In this document: in pieces, positions 17,709 to 26,291 of the stretch
Position numbering within the stretch: the first letter of the stretch is position 1
Layout of the letters: each line of letters starts with the position of its first letter
Source of the DNA: Litorimonas sp049647245
GTDB taxonomy: Bacteria; Pseudomonadota; Alphaproteobacteria; Caulobacterales; Maricaulaceae
Length of the DNA: 54,944 bases
Assembly: GCA_049647245.1 (NCBI GenBank)
Contig: JBARXH010000047.1
Location: 1-54,944 of the forward strand
Direction of reading: 5' to 3'
Made by a program: the position numbers and the translations under genes
The notes under the pieces: model-generated
Database searches by the model: none
What the model was told of the DNA's origin: nothing
Seen by the model: only the letters and a program-made list of their open reading frames with translations

Positions 17709-19382
17709 TCACTCCCGACCGCGCCGCCGCCGGGGCGCGGGCGGACCGCCGCCGACGGTCTGGCGGGGCAGCTCCACCGTGAACCGCGCGCCGCTGACGG
17801 AACCGTCGGGGCCAACCGCATTCTCAGCCCGGATCGTGCCCTTGTGGGCCGTGATGATCTGGCGGGAAATGGCGAGGCCAAGACCCGAATGCGACCCGAA
17901 GGTCGCCCCGTCCGGACGCTCCGTGTAGAACCGGTCGAACACGGCTTCCAGATTATCGGGCGGGATGCCCGGCCCGTCATCTTCGACCGTGACGACCACC
18001 CGGCGTTCCGTGGCCATGGCCGCGATACGGACCGTCCCGTCCGGCGGGGAAAAGGTCAGCGCATTGTCGATGAGGTTGCGCAGCACCTGCGCAAACGGCG
18101 TTTCGAACGCGCGGATATAGGCGGGGTCCTCCAACGCGCTCTCATCCACGACCCTGGGTCCGCCGTTTGCGCGCGTCTGGCGGTAGAAATCCGCAATGTT
18201 GCGGACGATCTCCCCGATATCGAGCGTCTGCGCCGTATCGCGGGCGAGGTTGGCGTCCACCTTGGACGCATCGCTAATATCCGTGATGAGGCGCGTCATG
18301 CGCTCCACGTCCTGGGTGATGATGCCGATCAGCTTTTCCCGGTCCTCGTCCGAACGCGCAAGCTGCAACGTGTCCGCGGCCGAACGCAGGCTGGTCAGCG
18401 GGTTCTTGATCTCGTGCGCCACGTCGGCCGCGAAGTTCGCAATGTCGTCCACCCGGTCGTGCAGGCCGCGCGTCATGTCGCGCATGACGAGGGACAGGTC
18501 CCCGATCTCGTCGCGCCGCCTGGACAGGTCCGGTATGACGTCGAAGTCGCGCGGGTTGCGCGCCACGCGTTCGGCCGCCAGAGCCAGTCTGCGCATGGGC
18601 AGGGTGATGAACAGAATCAGAGCGAGCGAGGACAGCAGCGCCGCCACCAGAGCCAAGCCGATGATGGGCGCAAGCGCGCGCCGTTCCGCCTCCACGATCC
18701 CGGCGACGTCCCGGCTCTCCACCGTGACGGCACCCAGGATCTGCTGGACGCGCGATACGGGCAGCGTGGACGAGACGACCAGCGTGTCCTCATCGTCGTA
18801 GCGCGCGCCGCTGACCGGCTCGCCCGTCAGGGCCGTGCGAACGTCGCCCCGCAGGTCTCGCCGCAACCTGTCCCGCTTGGCCTTCCGCCAAGGCAGATCG
18901 TGGAGCGCGCTCTCCACCCAATTCGTGTCGTCTTCCGGGTCCGCTTCGATGACGGCTTCGGTCTCGGATGGAATGGGACCAAGCGTGCCGACTTCGATCC
19001 GGTCGTCGAGTTGCTGCGTGTCCACCACGACCCGCCCGCCTTCGTCCCACAGGCGAACCCGCCATTCTTCCGGGACGTTGACGCCGCGCAGGACTTGCCG
19101 CGCATTCTCCACGTCGAGTTCTGACGCCTGTCCCGTGCCGGTCGCGCGCTCGCCGAGGACGGTCGTGATCGTGCCTGCGAGGGACTCCAGATTGTCGACC
19201 TTGCCCTGGATGAGCCCGGTTTCGAACCGGTTCATCGCCAAAGCGCCGAAGACGAGGATCAGCAGCCCGACGAGGTTCGCCGCCAGGATCATCTGCGTCA
19301 GGCGGGAGCTTAAGAGAAACCGCCGCGGCACGAAGCGGCGGCGGTTGTGGGAGACCTTGCGAGGAGTTTCGGAGGGGCGCAC
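17709..19382 (-). CDS. chvG: ChvG-like sensor histidine kinase
   Basis: Inner-membrane sensor with a transmembrane helix near residues 31-50, a periplasmic domain of about 200 residues, a second helix and HAMP. The H-box DVAHEIKNPLTSLRSAADTL carries the phospho-His at about H323. The N box (NLIDNALTF), G1 (DDGPGIPPDN) and G2 (SHSGLGLAIS) are kept. Predicted with ChvI to sense envelope or acid stress. The tail is Arg-rich. The start is uncertain: the GTG at 19382, 25 nt after chvI, is used; no ATG occurs before the first helix. Confidence 0.88.
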   Translation of the reverse strand: MRPSETPRKVSHNRRRFVPRRFLLSSRLTQMILAANLVGLLILVFGALAMNRFETGLIQGKVDNLESLAGTITTVLGERATGTGQASELDVENARQVLRGVNVPEEWRVRLWDEGGRVVVDTQQLDDRIEVGTLGPIPSETEAVIEADPEDDTNWVESALHDLPWRKAKRDRLRRDLRGDVRTALTGEPVSGARYDDEDTLVVSSTLPVSRVQQILGAVTVESRDVAGIVEAERRALAPIIGLALVAALLSSLALILFITLPMRRLALAAERVARNPRDFDVIPDLSRRRDEIGDLSLVMRDMTRGLHDRVDDIANFAADVAHEIKNPLTSLRSAADTLQLARSDEDREKLIGIITQDVERMTRLITDISDASKVDANLARDTAQTLDIGEIVRNIADFYRQTRANGGPRVVDESALEDPAYIRAFETPFAQVLRNLIDNALTFSPPDGTVRIAAMATERRVVVTVEDDGPGIPPDNLEAVFDRFYTERPDGATFGSHSGLGLAISRQIITAHKGTIRAENAVGPDGSVSGARFTVELPRQTVGGGPPAPRRRRGRE

Positions 19383-19407
19383 GGGCGCGCGGAACAGCGA
19401 GCCGCCC

Positions 19408-20112
19408 CTAGCTTTCCTTGTATTTGTATCCGACGCCATACAGCGTCTCGATACCGTCGAAGTCCGGATCCGTCTTGCGGAATTTCTTGCGCAGTCGCTT
19501 GATGTGGCTGTCGATGGTCCGGTCGTCCACGTAGATCTGGTCGTCATAGGCCGCGTCCATCAGCTGGTCGCGCGACTTCACGTAGCCCGGGCGGCGGGCC
19601 AGCGCCTCGAGGATCAGGAACTCCGTCACGGTCAGGCGAACTTCGCCGTCTTTCCAGGTGCAGGCGTGGCGGTTGGGGTCGAGCACGAGCTTGCCGCGTC
19701 GTATGATCTTGCCGTCGCCGTCTTCCGAGGCCTCGTCCGGCGTGCCGGACAGACGGGCCCGTCGCAGCACGGCCTTGATCCGGCTGCCCAGCAGGCGCTG
19801 GCTGAAGGGCTTGGTAATGTAATCGTCCGCGCCCATGGAAAAACCGATTGCCTCGTCGAGCTCGTCATCCTTGGACGTCAGGAAGATGACGGGCAGGTTC
19901 GACGTCTGACGGAGGCGGCGCAACAGCTCGATCCCGTCCATGCGCGGCATCTTCACGTCGAACACGGCCAGATCCGGCGGGCTCTTCTTCAGCGCTTCCA
20001 GCGCGCTAGCTCCGTCGTGGAACTTGCGCACGTCATAGCCTTCGCCTTCCAGATACATGGACACGGACGTCAGGATGTTCTCGTCATCGTCGACGAGGAA
20101 GATTGTGGCCAC
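19408..20112 (-). CDS. chvI: ChvI-like OmpR-family response regulator
   Basis: DNA-binding regulator paired with ChvG. The receiver domain has acidic pocket DDD at residues 8-10 and phospho-accepting D52 in AVFDVKMPRMDG. The OmpR/PhoB winged helix ends DDRTIDSHIKRLRKKF and YGVGYKYKES. The frame is open far upstream, but the GTG at 20112 has a strong GGAGG 7 nt before it and starts directly at ATIFLVDDDEN, the family N-terminus, giving 234 residues. It ends in TAG. Confidence 0.92.
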   Translation of the reverse strand: MATIFLVDDDENILTSVSMYLEGEGYDVRKFHDGASALEALKKSPPDLAVFDVKMPRMDGIELLRRLRQTSNLPVIFLTSKDDELDEAIGFSMGADDYITKPFSQRLLGSRIKAVLRRARLSGTPDEASEDGDGKIIRRGKLVLDPNRHACTWKDGEVRLTVTEFLILEALARRPGYVKSRDQLMDAAYDDQIYVDDRTIDSHIKRLRKKFRKTDPDFDGIETLYGVGYKYKES

Positions 20113-20399
20113 GGACCGCCCTCCGGCTTTGCGGGGTGTATAGGTGCGGTCCCTGACTAGGCTCATCGTGTGCATGTGTAAAATCCCAGCATTTGTTTCC
20201 GATAATGCAGGATTAACGGGGCGATGGGACGGAACTATGACGGAGGCCCGCCTTGCTTTCGCGACAGTGTGGCGAAAATGGGGCAGTCCTCGCGGGCGAG
20301 CTTGGTCGACCTTGCCAAGTCTACACGCATGAAACGTTGTTGCCGTCGCCCACCTTGGATAGCCCAGACGTGAACATGTTTCACTTAAACGGATGAACA
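20113..20399 (+). promoter_or_regulatory. Divergent control region, chvI and DTG/PDZ gene
   Basis: A 287 nt gap between the chvI start and the plus-strand DTG/PDZ gene. It must hold both promoters. No clear -35/-10 pair was assigned. The only repeat seen is an imperfect operator-like element at 20370-20384 (GTGAA, 5 nt, TTCAC), about 15 nt before the plus-strand start codon. No coding potential was recognised. Confidence 0.4.
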
Positions 20400-21623
20400 A
20401 TGCGCTCGGCCTATTCCAAATCCATTGCAGGCGTCTTCGGTCTGATGGCTGCAGACGCGGCTCTTGCTCAGCCTTCCACCCTGGCGGATGCCGTGAGCCA
20501 GCCCATCCGGGTAGAACGGCCCGAACCCGTTTCCACCGTTCCGCTGACCCTGAAATACGGAAAACTTCAGGTCGACGCCAAGCTCTCCGAGACGGCGGGA
20601 CGGTTTGTGTTCGACACGGGATCGCCGACCATTCTCACCCGCGATTACGCGGACCGGATCGGAGTGCGGTACATCGGCCGGAACACTGGCCGAGACTCCA
20701 ACGGAACCGAAGTCGTCATGGACATTGCCATCGCGGACTCCATCGACATGGGCGGTACGGTGTTCCGGGACGTCCCCGTCATGGTGTCGGCTTTCGAGAA
20801 TTCCCCAATGGCCCGATGCGTTCTGCATGACGGAGTCATAGGGTCGGAGATACTGGAAGGCAGCGCCTGGAAAATCGATCTCGAGGCCGAACTCATGACA
20901 ATCGGACCGGACGCAAAATCCGTAGGCACGGCTCGCAGAGCGCGCACGGCTCCGCTCCACAGTAAGGCTTATCCGCATATGCCCATCGTCGATTACACGA
21001 TCGGCGACATTCAGGACCGGGCTCTTTTTGACACGGGCAACAGCGCGGTCCTGGCGCTGTACTCGCGTGTGCTGGCCTCGGATTCGGTCGACGGGTCGAT
21101 CGAGGAGGACAGTGTCCAGCGTGGTCGGGGATCGGAGGGCGTGTCTGCAGGCGGATTGGGGAAAGAGACGGATCTTGCCCGGTTCGACGTCGACAAGATG
21201 CGCATCGGGGAAAATACCATGCGCGGACTTCCGGCCATATCGCGGGCCAATCCTCCATCTCTGATCGGCGCAGGGTTCCTGTCGGATTTTATCGTGACCT
21301 TGGACTATGTCGCCGATCAGTTTCGGTTCGAAGAGAGAACGCAGAGCGGATCCCGGCCGGACCGGCCGGACTTCGCGCTTTCGGTCGTAGACGGACAGGC
21401 TGTCGTCTCGCAGCTTTTCCAACGTACGCGCGCTGCAAAAGCCGGGCTGCGGATCGGCGACGTGGTGACAAGCGTGAACGGAAAGTCCGTGAAACAGGAG
21501 CCGCAGGCCGGGGATTGCAGCCTGCTGGATTGGATTCTCACAGACTTCGATGCCAACAGCACCCGAACCCTTGTTGTTGTGCGCCAAGGCGAACGGATCG
21601 CGCTAGAGCTTTTCCCGAAATAG
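20400..21623 (+). CDS. Exported retropepsin-like protein with PDZ domain
   Basis: Predicted 407-residue exported protein; the first 23 residues look like a signal peptide ending ALA. It has two aspartic-protease-type motifs, FVFDTGSPTIL (D72) and ALFDTGNSAVL (D211). They resemble the two catalytic Asp of a bilobed or tandem retropepsin-like fold. A PDZ-like segment (AKAGLRIGDVVTSVNGKSV) lies near residues 343-361. Family precedent is bacterial aspartyl proteases combined with PDZ. It is transcribed divergently from chvI, so envelope-stress control is possible but unproven. No close match to a named protein was recognised. Confidence 0.75.
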   Translation: MRSAYSKSIAGVFGLMAADAALAQPSTLADAVSQPIRVERPEPVSTVPLTLKYGKLQVDAKLSETAGRFVFDTGSPTILTRDYADRIGVRYIGRNTGRDSNGTEVVMDIAIADSIDMGGTVFRDVPVMVSAFENSPMARCVLHDGVIGSEILEGSAWKIDLEAELMTIGPDAKSVGTARRARTAPLHSKAYPHMPIVDYTIGDIQDRALFDTGNSAVLALYSRVLASDSVDGSIEEDSVQRGRGSEGVSAGGLGKETDLARFDVDKMRIGENTMRGLPAISRANPPSLIGAGFLSDFIVTLDYVADQFRFEERTQSGSRPDRPDFALSVVDGQAVVSQLFQRTRAAKAGLRIGDVVTSVNGKSVKQEPQAGDCSLLDWILTDFDANSTRTLVVVRQGERIALELFPK

Positions 21624-21670
21624 GGAATCCAGCGCTCTTGCAGGAAAGGACAATCCAGCGACTGCATATG

Positions 21671-21699
21671 AAAACGCCCCTGCATGAAGGCAGAGGCGT
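21671..21699 (-). terminator. Rho-independent terminator of the 21743-22078 gene
   Basis: 10 bp stem with one mismatch (21674-21683 with 21690-21699) and loop ATGAAG. On the minus strand a TTTT run follows immediately. It lies 44 nt after the minus-strand gene's stop and between convergent genes, so it may also slow readthrough from the plus strand. Confidence 0.75.
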
Positions 21700-21742
21700 C
21701 AGGGTCATTGGCCGGTCATGGCGACCGGCATGTGCGAGGAAA

Positions 21743-22078
21743 CTATTCGCCCGCCGTCGTCGTGGCTTCGGCCTGAACGGACTTGGACATGACCGGCTTG
21801 ACGGTCTTTCCCCAGATCACTTCGACCGTGTCGTCACGGCGAACCTTGCAGGTCACCTTGTCCTTTTCGCCATCGGCATCGATGCGGAAGGACAGGGTCT
21901 GGACGCGGGAGTTGCCCTTCACCTTGCGGAAGTCGAGATCCATGTCCGAAGCGGCAAGCTTGGATTCGATCTCGGCCTTGCAGACGGAGATGTTTTCGGC
22001 GGTATCGGTGGAGGCGAAAGCGGCTGTCGGCAGAACGAGAAGTGCGGCGGCGGCTGTAAGAGCGGATGCGGTTTTCAT
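21743..22078 (-). CDS. Small periplasmic protein, unknown function
   Basis: 111-residue predicted secreted protein with a clean signal peptide (MKTASALTAAAALLVLPTAAFA, cleavage after AFA near residue 22). The mature part has two cysteines (about 33 and 77), perhaps forming a disulfide, and a lysine-rich beta-type sequence. The frame is open further upstream, but the ATG chosen is the one that creates the signal peptide. It is monocistronic, with its own terminator and a 16 bp palindrome 114 nt upstream. No family recognised. Confidence 0.75.
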   Translation of the reverse strand: MKTASALTAAAALLVLPTAAFASTDTAENISVCKAEIESKLAASDMDLDFRKVKGNSRVQTLSFRIDADGEKDKVTCKVRRDDTVEVIWGKTVKPVMSKSVQAEATTTAGE

Positions 22079-22191
22079 GTCGGTTTCCTGTTGTTCCGGC
22101 GTGGGGCCGGGTTGCGGGTGTCGAGCGATCGGGGGGAGTGATCGCACAAGCCTGTTACGCCGGGACGCCCCCGAAATGGGTCACATGAAGC

Positions 22192-22207
22192 CATTCAAAT
22201 TTGAATG
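22192..22207. promoter_or_regulatory. 16 bp perfect palindrome, possible operator
   Basis: CATTCAAATTTGAATG is its own reverse complement. It lies 114 nt upstream of the small periplasmic protein gene and at the edge of an AT-rich tract, where a minus-strand promoter would be expected. The size suits a dimeric regulator such as a TetR- or MarR-family protein. No regulator gene is adjacent. Confidence 0.45.
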
Positions 22208-22464
22208 ATCCGACAGGATGCCGCACATCGGCGTATGGCAAATTTGTGACGAAAATCGGCTAAACTTCGAATATAGTATTCAATATCAGTAAGTTATAGA
22301 ATTTTCAAAGGTCTTACGAAGGCCGTAATTCTTCGGAGATCATGATCCGAAAGCAGCCAGTCGTTTTTGCAAGACTGGCATCGAAAAATGCAGGCCTTGA
22401 ATCGGTGCAAATCTTAACCGGTTTGCCCCGTTTCGGGGCACGTAATGCTCCGCTGGCAACCGAG
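22208..22464. other. AT-rich intergenic region with several inverted repeats
   Basis: About 257 nt without a gene, clearly AT-richer than its surroundings over 22240-22320. Inverted repeats seen: TTACG/CGTAA at 22314-22328, TTCGGA/TCCGAA at 22332-22351 around the palindrome GATCATGATC, GCCAGTC/GACTGGC at 22356-22379, and TGCCCCG/CGGGGCA at 22424-22440. The last could end gshA transcripts but lacks a T run. The string of hairpins is compatible with a small RNA or a regulatory region; no known RNA family was recognised. Confidence 0.4.
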
Positions 22465-23829
22465 TCAGTAGACGCAGTCCGTGTAGCAGCGCGAAATGTC
22501 TCCGCCCCACGCCCCGTGATACAGACCGATCAATCTGTCGGCGTTGGAGCAACCCTCCCGGGTCATCTGGTCGAGCGGCTGGAGAAAGACGGATTCGTTT
22601 TCCCCGTGACCGTTCATGCGGGCGCGTCGGTTGAGGCCCGCCCGCGCGATGTCGAGTGTGTCACTGGCGATGTCCTGCACGGTCCGGCCGCGGATCACGG
22701 CGTCGAATCCCTGCCCCGGCACGGCTTCGCGAAGCGCCTGGCGCTCTTCGGCCGTCCAGTCCTTGACGAGGTCCCACGCCGCGTCGAGGGCCGCACCATC
22801 GTAGAGCAGACCGACCCAGTAGGCCGGCAAGGCGCAGAGCTCATCCCACGGACCCGTATCCGCCCCGCGCATTTCGAGGAAATGCTTCAGGCGGACTTCC
22901 GGGAAGATGGTGGAGAGATGGTCGTCGAAATCGGACAGGGTGGGGATCTGGCCCGGAACGACATCCAGCGTCCCGTTCATGAAGTCGCGGAAGTCCTTGC
23001 CGGACGCATCGAGGTAGGTTCCGTCCCGGTGCACGAAATACATCGGCACCTGCAGCGCATAATCCACATAGCGTTCGAACCCGAACCCATCCTCGAACAC
23101 GAAAGGCAGCATGCCGCTCCGGTCGTCATCCGTGTCCATCCAGACGCGGGACCGATAGGACTTGTAGCCATTGGGCACGCCGTCCGTGAAGGGCGAGTTG
23201 GCGAACAGGGTCGTCGCGATCGGTTGCAGGGCGAGGCTCACGCGGAACTTGCGCACCATGTCCGCCTCGCTGCTGAAATCGAGGTTGGTCTGCACCGTGC
23301 AGGTGCGGAACATCATCTCCCGGCCCAGCGTGCCGACTTTCTGCATGTAGTCGCGCATGATCTTGTAGCGGCCCTTGGGCATGACCGGCACGTCTTCGAG
23401 ACGGGTGTCGGGACGGAAGCCCAGCGACAGGAAGCCTGCGCCGATCTCGTCGGCGACCTCCCTCACCTCGCGCAGGTGGCGGGAAACTTCCGCGCAGGTC
23501 TGGTGAACATGCTTCAGCGGCGCGCCGGACAGCTCGAACTGACCGCCGGGCTCCAGGCTGACGGAGGCCCCGTCCCGCTTCAGTGCGATGAGCAGGCCTT
23601 TTTCGAGTACCGGCTCCCAGCCGAAACGCTGAAGGCCTTCCAGAAGCGCGAGAATCGAAGTCGGGCCATCATAGGGCAGCGGGCGGTTGTCCGCCGTCGC
23701 GAAGGCGATCTTCTCGTGTTCCGTTCCGATGCGCCAGTCGGACTTGGGCTTGCAGCCCGCCTCCAGGTGTTCGACAAGCTGCGCCCGGCTCTCGATAGGC
23801 GTGGAATTGGGGGTAGACGGTCCGCTCAC
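22465..23829 (-). CDS. gshA: Glutamate-cysteine ligase, plant/alphaproteobacterial type
   Basis: First enzyme of glutathione synthesis, joining Glu and Cys with ATP. The protein has WRIGTEHEKIAFA near residue 30, SVSLEPGGQFELSGAPLKHVHQTC (ligand-binding core), MMFRTCTVQTNLDFSSE and the C-terminal YHGAWGG. The GTG start gives 454 residues, typical of the group. An upstream TTG would add a short non-family tail. The usual alphaproteobacterial neighbour rsmE lies upstream on the same strand, separated here by an SDR and a monooxygenase gene. Confidence 0.92.
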   Translation of the reverse strand: MSGPSTPNSTPIESRAQLVEHLEAGCKPKSDWRIGTEHEKIAFATADNRPLPYDGPTSILALLEGLQRFGWEPVLEKGLLIALKRDGASVSLEPGGQFELSGAPLKHVHQTCAEVSRHLREVREVADEIGAGFLSLGFRPDTRLEDVPVMPKGRYKIMRDYMQKVGTLGREMMFRTCTVQTNLDFSSEADMVRKFRVSLALQPIATTLFANSPFTDGVPNGYKSYRSRVWMDTDDDRSGMLPFVFEDGFGFERYVDYALQVPMYFVHRDGTYLDASGKDFRDFMNGTLDVVPGQIPTLSDFDDHLSTIFPEVRLKHFLEMRGADTGPWDELCALPAYWVGLLYDGAALDAAWDLVKDWTAEERQALREAVPGQGFDAVIRGRTVQDIASDTLDIARAGLNRRARMNGHGENESVFLQPLDQMTREGCSNADRLIGLYHGAWGGDISRCYTDCVY

Positions 23830-23886
23830 GGAAAGCCGACTAGGCGCGGCGCGGCGAACCCGCAAGCGCCAAGAGTCCCCCGCCTA

Positions 23887-24717
23887 TCACTCCGCCGTGA
23901 GGGCCTGAGCCCGCTTCATGACGTATTTCCGGTAACGCACCGGCATCAGGCGGTTCCAGAACTGCATGAAGCCCGCATCCTTGCCGACGATGATGCGCGG
24001 CTTTCGGCGCACCGTGCCATCGAGAATGATCTCCGCCGCGGCCTGCGCGGAGGTCGGCGCATTGTCGTCGAAGTTGGCGTTCATGGTTTCGCGCGACGGT
24101 GCCCCGTCCGGCAGGTGGTCCACGGCGGCATTGCGCGCCACGTTGGTCTTCACCCCGCCCGGATGCACGCAGGAGACGGATACGCCGTGCTCTTCCATCT
24201 CCATGGAGAGTGATTCCGAAAAGCCGCGCACCCCGAACTTGGACGCGCAATAGTGGGTCTGGCCCGGCCAACCGACGATGCCGAAGATGGAGCTGATGTT
24301 CACCAGCCCACCCTTCGTTTGGATCAGCTGTTCGAGGAAGGCCTTGGACATGCGCACCACCCCGTAGAAGTTCACGTCCATGACGGTTTCGTAGCTTTCC
24401 GCCGGCGTGTGGCGGAAATCGCCGATGCGGGCCAGCCCGGCAATGTTGAACAGATAGTCGGCCGGACCGAGCGCCGCCTCGACGGCGGGCGCATAGGCGG
24501 CTATGGCGTCAGCGTCCGCCATGTCCAGCACATCGACCTTGTGACGGTTGGCACCGCCGATCATCTCCACCGTCTCGTTCAGCCCGTCTTCGTTGATGTC
24601 GGACAGGGCGAGTTTCGCCCCGGACGCGGCCAGCGTCTTGGCCACCGCCCGGCCGATGCCGGAGGCCGCACCGGTGACGACGCAGACCTTCCCGTCAAAT
24701 TGTGGAAAGAGCTTCAT
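23887..24717 (-). CDS. SDR-family oxidoreductase
   Basis: Classical short-chain dehydrogenase, 276 residues. Cofactor motif TGAASGIG near residue 15, NIAG in the central sheet, and catalytic ISS...YCASKFG (Ser, Tyr, Lys). The Asp in LALSDIN suggests NAD preference. The start overlaps the monooxygenase stop by 4 nt (ATGA), so they are coupled. Such SDR/flavin-monooxygenase pairs are common in catabolic clusters, where the SDR oxidises an alcohol to the ketone used by the monooxygenase. The substrate is unknown. Confidence 0.88.
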   Translation of the reverse strand: MKLFPQFDGKVCVVTGAASGIGRAVAKTLAASGAKLALSDINEDGLNETVEMIGGANRHKVDVLDMADADAIAAYAPAVEAALGPADYLFNIAGLARIGDFRHTPAESYETVMDVNFYGVVRMSKAFLEQLIQTKGGLVNISSIFGIVGWPGQTHYCASKFGVRGFSESLSMEMEEHGVSVSCVHPGGVKTNVARNAAVDHLPDGAPSRETMNANFDDNAPTSAQAAAEIILDGTVRRKPRIIVGKDAGFMQFWNRLMPVRYRKYVMKRAQALTAE

Positions 24718-26198
24718 TCGGCAGCCTCCAGCTGGGGTGTAGCCGCAGGCGCGGTCGTGAATTGCAGCGCCGGATCGTCCACCGGATCCTCGATCAGGAT
24801 CTGGCAGTCATGGCGGTAGTCCTGGATGTTCTTCCACGGCATGCGGTCACCCTGGCTCGGCATTTTGTGCAGCACCCGTTGGAGATAGCCCGCCTGGAAG
24901 TCGAGAATCGGTCGGCGCTCCATGCCTTCGGGCGCGACCGGCACAACGCGCGTTTGCCCCCGCTCTTCCATGTGCTTCATCAGGCGGATGAAATAGCGGC
25001 TCATCAGGTCGGCGCGCAGCGTCCAGCTGGCATTCGTATAGCCGAACACGGCGATCAGGTTGGGAATGTCCGACACCATGACGCCGCGATAGGTGAACTT
25101 GTCCGCCGGGTCCTGAACCGCGCCGTCGATGGAGATCGGGTGGTTGGTGCCGAAATTCAGCTCCAGCCCGGTCGCGGTCACGATCAGGTCCGCTTCGACA
25201 TGGGCGCCGTCCTGCATCAGAAGGCCGTCTTCTACAAAGCGGTCGATATGGCCCGTGACCATGCTGGCGCGGCCCGCCTTCAACGCGTTGAACATGTCCC
25301 CGTCCGGCACCATGCACAGTCGCTGGTCCCATGGATTGTAGGGCGGGTTGAAGTGGGTATCCACGTCGAAGTCCTGGCCCAGCGCCTTGACGGCCTGTTT
25401 ACGCAGGTTGCGCCGAGCCTTGCCGGGATTGGCCTGCGCCCGCCGGTAGAACCAGCCCGCAAGCTTCACGTTCTTCCAGCGGTTGAAGCGGTAGGAGGTC
25501 TCCTCCGGGAGCAGTTTGGAGGTCAGCTTCATGACCGGATCGACGGACGGGATGGACGCGACGTAGGACGGGGTGCGCTGCACCTGCACAACGTGCGCCG
25601 CCGCCTTCGCAAGCTCCGGCACCAGCGTCACGGCGGTCGCGCCGGACCCGATCACGGCGATACGCTTGCCGGAGTAGTCATAGTCTTCCGGCCAGAATTG
25701 CGGGTGGATGACGTCGCCCTTGAAGTCCTCGCGGCCCGCGAACTCCGGATCATAGGCTTTGTCGTAGCGGTAGTAGCCTGCGCAGGAGAGCACGAAGCGC
25801 GACCGGATCTGCCGCGTCTGCTGTGTCTCCGCATCCTCGATTGTCAGCGTCCATAGGTCCTCGGCCGTCGAGAAATCCATCGCGGTCACGCGGCTCTTGA
25901 ACTGGACTTTCTCGTCCACGCCGTATTCGCGCGCCGTATCGCGGACATACTCGCGGATCGACGGGCCGTCGGCCAATGTCTTTGCCCCTTTCCAGGGTCG
26001 GAAGTCGTAGCCAAGCGTCAGCATGTCTGAATCCGACCGTATCCCCGGGTAGCGGAACAGGTCCCATGTCCCGCCTATGGCGTCGCGCGCTTCGAGAATG
26101 GCATAATGCCCATCCGGATACTCCGTGACATAGCGGCAGGCGGCCCCGATGCCGGAAAGCCCGGCGCCGATGATGACAAGGTCGAGCGGAGTGTCCAT
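24714..26198 (-). CDS. Baeyer-Villiger-type flavin monooxygenase
   Basis: FAD/NADPH monooxygenase inserting oxygen next to a ketone. N-terminal FAD site GAGLSGIG near residue 12; second Rossmann motif GSGATAVTLVPELA. Between them lies the Baeyer-Villiger fingerprint FKGDVIHPQFWPEDYDYSGK, matching F-K-G-x3-H-P-x-x-W. Length is 494 residues. I chose the ATG giving MDTPLDLVIIGAG, with AAGG 8 nt upstream; an upstream extension is open but lacks family sequence. Related enzymes act on cyclic ketones, steroids or terpenoids; the substrate cannot be read here. Confidence 0.88.
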   Translation of the reverse strand: MDTPLDLVIIGAGLSGIGAACRYVTEYPDGHYAILEARDAIGGTWDLFRYPGIRSDSDMLTLGYDFRPWKGAKTLADGPSIREYVRDTAREYGVDEKVQFKSRVTAMDFSTAEDLWTLTIEDAETQQTRQIRSRFVLSCAGYYRYDKAYDPEFAGREDFKGDVIHPQFWPEDYDYSGKRIAVIGSGATAVTLVPELAKAAAHVVQVQRTPSYVASIPSVDPVMKLTSKLLPEETSYRFNRWKNVKLAGWFYRRAQANPGKARRNLRKQAVKALGQDFDVDTHFNPPYNPWDQRLCMVPDGDMFNALKAGRASMVTGHIDRFVEDGLLMQDGAHVEADLIVTATGLELNFGTNHPISIDGAVQDPADKFTYRGVMVSDIPNLIAVFGYTNASWTLRADLMSRYFIRLMKHMEERGQTRVVPVAPEGMERRPILDFQAGYLQRVLHKMPSQGDRMPWKNIQDYRHDCQILIEDPVDDPALQFTTAPAATPQLEAAE

Positions 26199-26200
26199 GC

Positions 26201-26214
26201 TGATAGCCTTATCA
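26201..26214 (-). promoter_or_regulatory. Inverted repeat over the monooxygenase ribosome-binding site
   Basis: TGATA-N4-TATCA lies immediately upstream of the monooxygenase ATG, with the loop containing the AAGG of the ribosome-binding site. It could be an operator or a small hairpin that hides the site. The 93 nt gap from rsmE must hold the promoter; an AT-rich stretch precedes the repeat. Confidence 0.35.
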
Positions 26215-26291
26215 ATATGCGAAGATGAATAAAGCCCCGTCTCTGCAGCCCGCACCATTCACTTTTGTCGCACTGTTGTGATCTCGACGCC

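Noticed and set aside
17615..17980. An hprK remnant in the minus-strand frame ending at 17615
   Set aside because: Its translation overlaps the chvG C-terminus in another frame and shows no Walker A or HprK motif.
22208..22464. tRNA or attachment site in the AT-rich island
   Set aside because: No cloverleaf, T-arm or integrase gene was found; the repeats do not form a tRNA.
24714..26258. A longer monooxygenase start at 26258
   Set aside because: The extra 20 residues are not family-like and would cross the AT-rich promoter region; the ATG at 26198 has a ribosome-binding site.
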